Source of the DNA: Aldehydirespirator sp965116865
Lineage (GTDB): Bacteria > Actinomycetota > Acidimicrobiia > Acidimicrobiales > Aldehydirespiratoraceae
Length of the DNA stretch: 64,000 nucleotides
Reading direction: 5' to 3'
Assembly: GCA_965116865.1 (NCBI GenBank)
Contig: OZ220727.1
Coordinates: 3,260,495-3,324,494 of the forward strand
The position numbers were made by a program, and so were the translations under genes. Below, one piece after another: positions 34,647-42,321 of this stretch (position 1 is the first letter of the stretch; every line of letters starts with the position of its first letter). The notes under the pieces are model-generated. The model did no database searches. It saw nothing but the letters and a program-made list of their open reading frames with translations, and was not told the origin of the DNA.

Positions 34647-35399
34647 TCAGGTGGTGTCGGCTTGGCCCAGGTAGGAGGCTCGCAGGTCGGGGTGGGCCAA
34701 GAGGTTCTCGGCGGTGTCGTCGAGGACCACGCGGCCGGTCTGCAGCACCCAGCCCCTGTCGGCTACGGACAGGGCCATGTTGGCGTTCTGTTCGACCATG
34801 AACACCGTCAGGCCCTCTCCGTGGATCTGCTGGATGAGCTCGAAGTTCTGCTGCACCAGCGCGGGGGCCAGACCCATCGACGGCTCGTCCATCAACAGCA
34901 CCCGCGGCTTGGCCATCAACGCCCGGCCCATGGCCACCATCTGCTGCTCGCCGCCCGACAGGGTCCCCGCTTTCTGGTTGAGGCGCTCCTTGACACGGGG
35001 GAACAGCTCGAACACCCATTCCAGGTCGGCGGCGATTCTGTCGGCGTCGGAGCGCAGGTAGGCGCCCAGGTCGAGGTTCTCGCGCACGCTGAGACGTTTG
35101 AACAGGCGACGGTTCTCGGGGACCATGGACACGCCGCGGGCCACCCGGTAGCTGGTGGGCTTGTCGTTGACGACCTCACCGTCGAGCACTACCTCGCCCG
35201 AGGTCGGTTTCAGCATGCCGAGCAAAGTCTTGAGAGTGGTGGACTTGCCGCTGGCGTTGCCTCCCAGCAGGCACACCATCTCGCCGGGGTAGATCGCGAG
35301 GTTTACGTCGCGGAGAGCGTGTACGGCTCCGTAGTGGGCGTTCACGGTGCGCATCTCCAGCAGCGGAGTCGCAGTCGCCTGTTCGGGGACGTTGCTCAT
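34647..35399 (-). CDS. livF: Branched-chain amino-acid ABC transporter ATPase LivF
   Basis: A 250-residue LivF-type ABC ATPase: MRTVNAHYGAVHALRDVNLA, Walker A GGNASGKST (N and A replacing the usual P and G), MVPENRRLFKRLSVRENLDLG, signature TLSGGEQQM, Walker B VLLMDEPSMGLAP, H-loop replaced by the family-typical VFMVEQNANMALSVADRGWV. It is the last gene of the livHMGF operon; its ATG overlaps the livG stop (ATGA). The amino acid or amide taken up cannot be told, since the Liv family also moves urea and short-chain amides. Confidence 0.93.
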   Translation of the reverse strand: MSNVPEQATATPLLEMRTVNAHYGAVHALRDVNLAIYPGEMVCLLGGNASGKSTTLKTLLGMLKPTSGEVVLDGEVVNDKPTSYRVARGVSMVPENRRLFKRLSVRENLDLGAYLRSDADRIAADLEWVFELFPRVKERLNQKAGTLSGGEQQMVAMGRALMAKPRVLLMDEPSMGLAPALVQQNFELIQQIHGEGLTVFMVEQNANMALSVADRGWVLQTGRVVLDDTAENLLAHPDLRASYLGQADTT

Positions 35400-36208
35400 G
35401 ACGTCTCGGCTCCTTGGCCCAGATAGGCCTCGATCACTCGTGGATCGTGGGAGACGTCGGCGTAGTCGCCTTCGGCGATCTTGGTGCCGTGATCGAGCAC
35501 CACCACCCGGTCCGACACTTCCCGCACCACGTCCATGTGGTGCTCGATCACCACAATGGCGAAGCCCCACTCGTCGCGCAGGCGGCCGATCAACCCGGTG
35601 AGCTCCGCCGATTCCACCGGGTTCATGCCAGCGACCGGCTCGTCGAGCAGGATCAGTTTGGGCTGGGTGGCCATGGCTCTGGCGATCTCCAGCCGGCGCC
35701 TGTTGGCGTAGGACAGCGTGAAGGCCGGCTGGTCGAATCGGTATCCGACGAGCCGGGACCCGAAGAAGCCGAGGATCTTCTCGGCTCGCTCTCGTATCTC
35801 GGCCTCTTCGCGCCGGAATGCGGGTGTACACAGCAGGGCGCCGAAGGCGTGCTGGCGGGTACGGCAGTGCTGTGAGACCATGACGTTTTCCAGCACGGTC
35901 ATGTTGGCGAACAGCCGCACGTTCTGGAAGGTGCGTGCGATGCCTCGGGCTGTGACCCGGTTGGGGTCGAGGCCCAGCAGCGATGCGCCCTCGAACAGGA
36001 TGTCGCCCGCGGACCGCTCGACGGTGGCGGTAATGGCGTTGAACAGGGTGGTCTTGCCTGCGCCGTTCGGCCCGATCACAGAGACGATCTCACCCGCGTG
36101 GACCACGAAGTCGAGTTCGTCGAGGGCGTGCAGCCCGCCGAAGCCCACGCTTAGGCCGCGGGTTTCGAGCAGTGGGAGGCTTCGTGCCGCGCCGGCTGCG
36201 GCGGTCAT
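35396..36208 (-). CDS. livG: Branched-chain amino-acid ABC transporter ATPase LivG
   Basis: A 270-residue LivG-type ATPase: GLSVGFGGLHALDELDFVVH, Walker A GPNGAGKTT, TARGIARTFQNVRLFANMTV (family hallmark), the longer insert HCRTRQHAFGALLCTPAFRR, signature LSYANRRRLEIARAM (Y-A-N in place of LSGGQ, usual for LivG), Walker B LILLDEPVAGMNP and H-loop IVVIEHHMDVV. It overlaps livM upstream and livF downstream by four bases each, so translation is coupled. Confidence 0.93.
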   Translation of the reverse strand: MTAAAGAARSLPLLETRGLSVGFGGLHALDELDFVVHAGEIVSVIGPNGAGKTTLFNAITATVERSAGDILFEGASLLGLDPNRVTARGIARTFQNVRLFANMTVLENVMVSQHCRTRQHAFGALLCTPAFRREEAEIRERAEKILGFFGSRLVGYRFDQPAFTLSYANRRRLEIARAMATQPKLILLDEPVAGMNPVESAELTGLIGRLRDEWGFAIVVIEHHMDVVREVSDRVVVLDHGTKIAEGDYADVSHDPRVIEAYLGQGAETS

Positions 36209-38010
36209 GTCGTCGGGGCGGCACGGACGCCGCCGTTGTCGTCTTCTTCGACTTGGCCTTTGAGCCAGGCGTCCTGGGCCATCTCCTGCTGGTGGAGCTC
36301 GCGCGACCGTCGCACGCTCGGGATCAGGCCCTCCGGGCGTGCCAGCATCATCCAGATGAGCAGCGCCCCGTAGATGAGCAGCTTGAACTCGGAGAACTCG
36401 GCCAGCAGGCCGGGCTGCTTGGGGCCGCCGAGCACGCCGATGAGCACCGCGGAGCCGGCGATGACGCCGAGGATGCTGCCCATACCCCCGAAGATCACCA
36501 CTACCAGGATCACGATCGACACCAGGATCAGGAAGCTCGTCGGGAACACGGAGCCGACTTTCGCGGCGAAGACCGCCCCGCTGAAGGATCCCAGCACCGC
36601 GCCGACCACGAAGGCCAGCAGCTTGACGTTGACGGTGTTGATGCCCATCGCCTCGGCCACCGTCTCGTCCTCGCGCACGGCCACCCAGGCCCGCCCGAGC
36701 CGGGATCGCTCCAGCCGCCACGAGACGTATACGGCGAGGGCGCAGAAGACCAGCACCAAATAGAAGACGCTCCGCGGGTCGGTGCCGGACACGCTGGTCA
36801 GCCCGAAGATCCCGGCGCCTGGGATATTGGTGATGCCCTGTGAGCCGCCGAACCAGCCCGACAGCCAGTCCGACAGGAAGAGCAGCCGGATGATCTCACC
36901 GAATCCCAGCGTGACGATGGCCAGATAGTCGCCCCGCATCCGGATGACCGGAGCGCCGATGAACAGACCGACGAGCCCTGTGATGACCACGACCAGGATG
37001 AGAGCGACCAGCCACGGAATCTCCGGGTTGATCCTCGGCGACGTCGCGGCTGTGAGGACAGCGGCCGTGTAGCTGCCCACAGCGAAGAAGGCCACATAGC
37101 CCAAGTCCAGGATGCCGGCCAGCCCGACCACGATGTTGAGGCCCAGCGCCAGAAGCACGAACAGTCCCACGTTGGCCAGCAGCTCGTTGGTGAGCTTTCC
37201 CGCGAACATGGGCAGGATGATCAGCGCCGCGCCGGTCAGAAGGATCAGCCCGAAGTTGGCCTGGGTGCGCTTGGCGCCTTCGAGGGAGTCGATGTGGCCC
37301 CGGATCTGGCGGACACGTCCCCGGCCGAGCACCGCGAGGGCCCCGGACACTACCGCGATGCCCAGCGCGCCCTTCCATTCGACCCCTCCTCTGCGAGCGT
37401 AGATCCGGTCGGTCAGGGCTTCGAGCCTCATGCCCTCGGCCAGGTCCACCACCAGCGGCTCCATCACCGCGGCGCCCACCAGCACGAGGCCCATGGTCAC
37501 CACCGCTCTGTGGGTCAGCGTGCCCAACAACCGCAGGCACCCGCCCGCGGCGCCTACGGTCGCACCGATCAAGAGCCAGGCCACCACCGCGAACCACGTT
37601 CCGTTGCCGAATGCCAACAACTCGGCCAGTATGGGGCTCCAATTGACGAGCGGCTCGCGCAAGTCGAAGTTGGCCAGTAGTACCGCCAGCAGCGACAGCC
37701 CTCCGCCGGCCAGCGCTCCGCACACCGCGCCGCCCGCGACCTCGTGCTCGCCCGCCGCATGCACTGGCACGCCCTCCCGTTCGATCTGGTGGCCGGCGCG
37801 GTGACCCGCAGCGAACGGCACTACCAGCAGGGTGAGGTAGCCCAGGCTGAGGACGGGCTTCACGATGACCCGGTCGTCGAGGCGCACTGGCATGTTCGAC
37901 AGAGCGATGAACATCTGCGCTACTGCTGCGATGGCGCCCATCCGTGCCAGCCGCCGCCAGTCCTGGGCCAGCAAGGGCCGAGGCGGCGCGTGCATCGCAG
38001 CGGCGGTCAT
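36205..38010 (-). CDS. livM: Branched-chain amino-acid ABC transporter permease LivM, with long N-terminal membrane extension
   Basis: A 601-residue permease. The C-terminal 340 residues are ordinary LivM: LGLNIVVGLAGILDLGYVAF, APVIRMRGDYLAIVTLGFGE, GGSQGITNIPG, LGRAWVAVREDETVAEAMGI (the EAA-like loop that meets the ATPases), KLLAFVVGAVLGSFSGAVFA and IFGGMGSILGVIAGSAVL. The first 240 residues add about five hydrophobic segments, more than the usual N-terminal helices. The last 40 residues are acidic and charged (QVEEDDNGGVRAAPTT). The ATG at 38010 overlaps the livH stop. Confidence 0.9.
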   Translation of the reverse strand: MTAAAMHAPPRPLLAQDWRRLARMGAIAAVAQMFIALSNMPVRLDDRVIVKPVLSLGYLTLLVVPFAAGHRAGHQIEREGVPVHAAGEHEVAGGAVCGALAGGGLSLLAVLLANFDLREPLVNWSPILAELLAFGNGTWFAVVAWLLIGATVGAAGGCLRLLGTLTHRAVVTMGLVLVGAAVMEPLVVDLAEGMRLEALTDRIYARRGGVEWKGALGIAVVSGALAVLGRGRVRQIRGHIDSLEGAKRTQANFGLILLTGAALIILPMFAGKLTNELLANVGLFVLLALGLNIVVGLAGILDLGYVAFFAVGSYTAAVLTAATSPRINPEIPWLVALILVVVITGLVGLFIGAPVIRMRGDYLAIVTLGFGEIIRLLFLSDWLSGWFGGSQGITNIPGAGIFGLTSVSGTDPRSVFYLVLVFCALAVYVSWRLERSRLGRAWVAVREDETVAEAMGINTVNVKLLAFVVGAVLGSFSGAVFAAKVGSVFPTSFLILVSIVILVVVIFGGMGSILGVIAGSAVLIGVLGGPKQPGLLAEFSEFKLLIYGALLIWMMLARPEGLIPSVRRSRELHQQEMAQDAWLKGQVEEDDNGGVRAAPTT

Positions 38011-39128
38011 GTGCGGTCCTCGGCCGGCAGGCGCTCGCCGAAGAACCCGGCGGGACGCACCAGCAGCACACCGATCAGCACCGCGAAGGCGACCGCGTCG
38101 CGAAGCTGGGACACCCCGCTGACTCCGAGCGGCTCCAAGATCAGCAGTGGGCCCACCGACTCGGCGACCCCGATGGTGAGTCCTCCGGCCATCGCTCCGC
38201 CGAGATGGCCGATGCCGCCGACCACCGCCGCGCTGAACGCTTTGATGCCGGGAAGGAAGCCGGTGGTGTGAATCACGCTGCGGAACAGGATTCCCCACAG
38301 GATCCCGGCCAGCCCGGCCATGGCGCCGCCCACTGCGAACACCCTCACGATGGTGCGGTTCACGTTGATGCCCATGAGAGCGGCGATCTCGGCGTCCTCG
38401 GCGACTGCCCGCATCGCTTTGCCGCCCTTGGTGTTCTCGACCAGGTACCACATCGCCGCCATCGACACCGCTGCCACCACCACCACCAGGATCCTCGACC
38501 CTTCGATCTCCAGAAAGGTGTGCTTGTCCTTCACCCAGTCGGGCACGTCGGGGTAGGCCTTGGCCGACGGGCCCAGCAGCACGATGGCGGCGTTCTGGAT
38601 GAAGAACGACACCCCGATCGAGGTGATCAGCGGTATCAGCCGCGGCGTTCCCCGCAGCGGCCGGTAGGCGACCCGCTCCATGATCACGGCGGTCAGGGTA
38701 CACACCACCATCGAGACGATCACTATGAACACCAGAGAACCGACGAAGTTGCTCTCCCACAGCCCGGCGTCGGCCAGCTTGTTGGCGGTGATCATCCCGG
38801 TCATGGCGCCCACCATGAACACCTCGCCGTGGGCGAAGTTGATGAACCCCAGCACGCCGTAGACCATCGAGTAGCCCAGCGCGATCAGCCCGTACATGCA
38901 CCCTTGGGCCAGGCCGGAGACGATGAGCCCCCGGAACTGGGCGCCGGTGAGGCCCGTCGCGTCGGGATTGGCCCAGCGGGCGAAGGGGTTGTCGGTGTCG
39001 ATCTCCTGCCAGACGAACGCCAGCAGACCGACGGTCAGCAGTGCCAGGCCCGCCACCCGCAAGACGGTGAGGAACCAGTCGACACCGGTGCGGGGCGTCC
39101 CGCGGCGAAACATGCTCGTTGGGATCAT
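38007..39128 (-). CDS. livH: Branched-chain amino-acid ABC transporter permease LivH
   Basis: A 373-residue LivH permease and first gene of the operon: GLAQGCMYGLIALGYSMVYG, VLGFINFAHGEVFMVGA (family signature), MERVAYRPLRGTPRLIPLIT, SIGVSFFIQNAAIVLLG, KAMRAVAEDAEIAALMGINV (loop contacting the ATPases) and VVGGIGHLGGAMAGGLTIGV. The N-terminus has one extra membrane helix (VLRVAGLALLTVGLLAFVWQ) and about 70 residues more than the shortest homologues. TAGGAT (39136-39141) lies 7 bases before the ATG, so the operon mRNA is probably leaderless. Confidence 0.93.
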   Translation of the reverse strand: MIPTSMFRRGTPRTGVDWFLTVLRVAGLALLTVGLLAFVWQEIDTDNPFARWANPDATGLTGAQFRGLIVSGLAQGCMYGLIALGYSMVYGVLGFINFAHGEVFMVGAMTGMITANKLADAGLWESNFVGSLVFIVIVSMVVCTLTAVIMERVAYRPLRGTPRLIPLITSIGVSFFIQNAAIVLLGPSAKAYPDVPDWVKDKHTFLEIEGSRILVVVVAAVSMAAMWYLVENTKGGKAMRAVAEDAEIAALMGINVNRTIVRVFAVGGAMAGLAGILWGILFRSVIHTTGFLPGIKAFSAAVVGGIGHLGGAMAGGLTIGVAESVGPLLILEPLGVSGVSQLRDAVAFAVLIGVLLVRPAGFFGERLPAEDRT

Positions 39129-39721
39129 TCTTTCGATCCTAGACGCTGAGCGGGCGAGATGTGGGACACCGACGAGATTGGGTCCCTGCGGTCGTGGACC
39201 TGCCGAAGAGACGGCCCTCTGCCGGGGTGTTGCGTCGCCGAGCCGGGAGGCAGCACGGAGCGGACGGAAGCCGGGAGCGTCGGCCGGCGGCGGGCCGCAT
39301 CCCCTTGTCGCTCATCTCGGGCTCGTCCGGCCGCACGCAAAGCGGACGATGCCGTCGCCGGGCAGCGGGCCCGGCAGGGCGGACCCGCCGATCTGAACGG
39401 TCGCTGGTCTCGAGGGGGATTCCACCGGGGACTCTCCAAGCTGTGGGGGAATGCTGCCAATGCCCGTTGTGTGGGCGTGTCGAGGTGCCAGACTATCAGA
39501 GTGTTCGGCTCAGGCAAGCGCGTCTCGCGGGCAGGTCCGCGATTTCCGTCCGTACGGCCTGGGCCGGGGCCGGGGCCTGGGCCGGGGCCGCGGCCCGAGC
39601 GGCCTGTGAGCGCTGCGAGCAGGGGCGGAGGCCGCCTCCTGTCCGACACGAACGCTTGCAGCGGCAGGCGCAGCTGCTCATCGGCCCGCAGGGTGGGTGC
39701 GTGGCGTCGGGGGCCTGCGGC
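39129..39721. other. 593-bp region without a recognisable gene
   Basis: It separates the leftward liv operon from the thioesterase. Open frames are compositional. A GC-only stretch, GGCCTGGGCCGGGGCCGGGG and onward (39556-39606), is a simple repeat. The leaderless livH promoter lies at the left edge. Confidence 0.5.
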
Positions 39722-40516
39722 ATGAGCCAGTTCGACGCCGAGACGGCGGTCGAGGCTGTCGGCGAGGGCCGGTGGGCTGCCCGCTTGTCGTCCGGGTGGA
39801 ACATCGGCGAGAACAGCAACGGCGGCTATGCGCTGACCCCGGTGCTGAGGGCTATGCGCTCGCTGGTTCCCCATAGCGACCCGATCTCGGTCACCGCCCA
39901 TTTCCTGCGCCCGGCCCGCGGCGACACAGACGCCGACGTGACGGCATCGGTCGTCCGCTCCGGCCGCGCCGTGAGCACGCTGCGAGGGTCGTTGTGGCAG
40001 GAGGGCAAGCAGCGGCTCGAAGTGCTGGCCGCCTTCTCGGATCTGTCCTCCGGCGCCGGCCGCGGCTCGGAGATAGCCGAGGCGCCGCCGCGGATCCCGC
40101 CGGTGGAGCAGTGCGTCCATCGGGGCTGCCTCGAGCAGGGCATCGAGTTGCCGATCATCTCCCGGGTGGACGCGCAGGTGCATCCCGCGCACGCTCCCGC
40201 GGGAGCCGGCGACGAGGCTCTGGTCGACGGCTGGGTCCGCTTCAGCGACGGCTCGGCGCCGTCCACGATGGCTCTGCCCTTCTTCGCGGACGCCATGCCG
40301 CCCGCGTTGTATCCGCTGCTCGGCTTCGTCGGTTGGGTGCCGACCGTCGAGCTGACCGTGCATCCGCGCAGGGTTCCGGCGCCGGGCTGGCTCCAGGTCC
40401 GCCAACAGAGTCACGACCTTCACGACGGCCGGATGATCGAGTCGGGTTCGCTGTGGGACTCGACCGGCGCGCTAGTGGCCACTTCCCGCCAGATCGGTCT
40501 CCTGCTGGCACCCTAG
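39722..40516 (+). CDS. Acyl-CoA thioesterase family protein (double hotdog)
   Basis: A 264-residue TesB-related thioesterase (4HBT_3 type): GRWAARLSSGWNIGENSNGG, YALTPVLRAMRSLVPHSDPI, SVTAHFLRPARGDTDADVTA, VVRSGRAVSTLRGSLWQEG, then the second hotdog with LGFVGWVPTVELTVHPRRVP, GWLQVRQQSHDLHDGRMIES and LWDSTGALVATSRQIGLLL. This pattern is common in actinobacterial acyl-CoA thioesterases of unknown chain preference. It lies between livK and livH on the opposite strand. No clear -10 box or ribosome site is visible; an upstream in-frame start is possible. Confidence 0.82.
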   Translation: MSQFDAETAVEAVGEGRWAARLSSGWNIGENSNGGYALTPVLRAMRSLVPHSDPISVTAHFLRPARGDTDADVTASVVRSGRAVSTLRGSLWQEGKQRLEVLAAFSDLSSGAGRGSEIAEAPPRIPPVEQCVHRGCLEQGIELPIISRVDAQVHPAHAPAGAGDEALVDGWVRFSDGSAPSTMALPFFADAMPPALYPLLGFVGWVPTVELTVHPRRVPAPGWLQVRQQSHDLHDGRMIESGSLWDSTGALVATSRQIGLLLAP

Positions 40517-40660
40517 TGTCCCGAGTGGGGAATTTCCCTGCCGAACTTCTGTCAAGGGACCACCGCATAGGTGGGAGATTGACAGAAGTTCCTCGCCTGC
40601 CTGGTCGCTCGGCCTCTAGTTGTGACAACCCGTGACGTTGTCCCTGCTGTGGGGCACCGG
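40513..40660. mobile_element. Relics of IS630 and IS481 ends
   Basis: CTAGTGTCCCGAGTGGGGAA at 40514 encodes, leftwards, the IS630 transposase end IPHSGH-stop and matches the terminal repeat seen at 52117 and, with one change in the core, at 59251. A 13-bp inverted repeat (GAACTTCTGTCAA at 40543, its complement at 40579) follows. CTAGTTGTGACAACC..GACGTTGTCC at 40617 matches the 3' end of the IS481 relic at 47356. Confidence 0.6.
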
Positions 40661-40689
40661 GCTGCTTGCTCGCCTTTCTGGGCGCGTCC

Positions 40690-40805
40690 TCTTAGGGGCT
40701 GCGCGGATAGGAGTGAGTCCGTCGTGTCGCTGCGGTGTCATTCCCGCTCTTGTTCGCTGCGACCTGAGGGCCGCTCGGGCCACGGCCCCGCCTGTATGGG
40801 CCGCG
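40690..40805. repeat. Inverted copy of the dispersed GC-rich element
   Basis: GTGAGTCCGTCGTGTCGCTG, CGGTGTCATTCCCGCTCTTG, TTCGCTGCGACCTGAGGGCC, GCTCGGGCCACGGCCCC: the complement of the blocks at 25735-25815 and 57240-57312. It lies immediately after livK. Confidence 0.75.
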
Positions 40806-40831
40806 TCGCTCCCGCCTATTCGCTCGGCCTC

Positions 40832-42151
40832 TTATCCTGGAGCGAACTCGAAGACGATGTTGGCTCGGCCGGCCTCGATGTCGTGGGGGTCGAGGTGGTG
40901 TATCACAGTGGTCTTCTGCGAGCCGCAGTCCCCGAAGCGGTCGCAGCTGATCGTGCCGGTGACGCCACTGTAGCCGCTCACCGAGTCGAGGTACTGCCTG
41001 ACGCCGGACCGGTCGATGACCAGCGTGCCGTCCTTCGGAGCGGAAGCGGCCGAGATGGCTTCGAGCAGCAGGGTGGCGGCGTCGTAGGCGTGGGCCCAGT
41101 ACGGCGCCGAGGGCGGCTCGCCGTAGGTTTCCTTGTAGTCCTCCAGCAGGCTGTGAGGCGTCTTGGCGGTGCTCTGGTTGGAGGTGGCCCCGAATCTCAG
41201 GTCCGGTCCCGAGAAATAGACGCCGGCCGACTGCGGCAGCGACATGAAACCGTCGTTCAGCAAGGCGGCGTCGGTGAGCAGGACCACTTCCTCGAGGCCC
41301 GCCACTCGGTGCGCTTGATCGGTCAGGAAGTCGCCCGCCGGCTGGAAGATCGGGAAGAACAGCGCCTCGGGCCTGCCGGCTGCGATCTCGGTGAGCACCG
41401 GCACCATGTCGGTGTCGTCCTTGTTGACGGCCGAGAACCCGGTGACCGTGCCTCCCAGCCGCTCGAAGCTGTCGGCGAAGGCCTGGGCTATCGACCGGGA
41501 GTAGGGATCGCCGTCGTGGACGGCGGCGGCGGCGGCCAGGCCCAACTCCCCGTGAGCGAACCGGGCCATCGTCTCGCCCACGTACAGGCCGTTGTTGGAG
41601 GTCCGGTAGTAGCCGACGCTGTGGTTGAGGCCGGGATTGCCGGCCAGGTCGGACGTGAGGGTGGGCGACGTGTTGGACGGCGCGATCAGCACCATCCCGG
41701 CCGCGGTGACGAGCGGCGAGGCGGCGACGGCCGCGGTGGAGCACGACGGCCCGATCACCCCGACCACGTCCTCGTCGGCCACGATGGTCTGAGCCGCGGC
41801 CTGGGCTCCGTCCGGGGAGCACAGATCGTCGTAGCGGGTTCCGAGGTCGACGTCGAAGCCGTGGACCGGGCCGAAGTCGGCCACGGCCAACTCCACGCCC
41901 CGCTGGTTGGGGACGCCCAGGTAGGCCACGTCGCCGGTGATGGCGTTGAGCGAGCGGATCTGCACCGCCTCGCCCGGGGCCACCTCGACGACGCCCAGCG
42001 AGCCGTCACCGAGATGGCCGGGCCCCGGAGCGTGAGCGGTGTCGCCGCTGCCGCTGCAAGCTGCGGCTGCCAGAGCCACGAGCAGCGGCGCCCCCAGGAT
42101 CGTCGCCATGGTCCTGGAACGCCGACCCGTCCATTCGACTCTGGCCATCAT
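40832..42151 (-). CDS. livK: Branched-chain amino-acid-type ABC substrate-binding lipoprotein
   Basis: A 439-residue type-I periplasmic-binding protein (Peripla_BP_6). The signal ends LGAPLLVALAAAACSGSG, a good lipobox. Then IRSLNAITGDVAYLGVPNQR, GVELAVADFGPVHGFDVDLG, VGVIGPSCSTAAVAASPLVT, MVLIAPSNTSPTLTSD, AAAVHDGDPYSRSIAQAFAD, DTDMVPVLTEIAAGRPEALF and PYWAHAYDAATLLLEAISAA, all typical of Liv-family binders. It is oriented like livHMGF but separated from them by the thioesterase region, and presumably serves that transporter. Start MMARVEW at 42151; the frame is open further upstream but without protein-like text. Confidence 0.88.
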   Translation of the reverse strand: MMARVEWTGRRSRTMATILGAPLLVALAAAACSGSGDTAHAPGPGHLGDGSLGVVEVAPGEAVQIRSLNAITGDVAYLGVPNQRGVELAVADFGPVHGFDVDLGTRYDDLCSPDGAQAAAQTIVADEDVVGVIGPSCSTAAVAASPLVTAAGMVLIAPSNTSPTLTSDLAGNPGLNHSVGYYRTSNNGLYVGETMARFAHGELGLAAAAAVHDGDPYSRSIAQAFADSFERLGGTVTGFSAVNKDDTDMVPVLTEIAAGRPEALFFPIFQPAGDFLTDQAHRVAGLEEVVLLTDAALLNDGFMSLPQSAGVYFSGPDLRFGATSNQSTAKTPHSLLEDYKETYGEPPSAPYWAHAYDAATLLLEAISAASAPKDGTLVIDRSGVRQYLDSVSGYSGVTGTISCDRFGDCGSQKTTVIHHLDPHDIEAGRANIVFEFAPG

Positions 42152-42321
42152 TGGTTTTCCAGTGGTGTGTCGCGGGTTTGGTTGCTTGGTTGAGCGATGG
42201 GTGCGCTGAGGCTGTGTCCGTTGGTGGTGCTGGGCATTATCGGGGTCGACGTGGGCCAGGCAGCCGGCGGGCTCAGAGCGTGACCGTCGACCTCGAGGCC
42301 GGTCAGGACGGGCGTCAACAG

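Noticed and set aside
36205..38901. LivM extended to 898 codons
   Set aside because: Upstream of 38010 the frame is antisense-free but overlaps livH in another frame and is Arg/Gly-rich. The four-base ATGA overlap defines the start.
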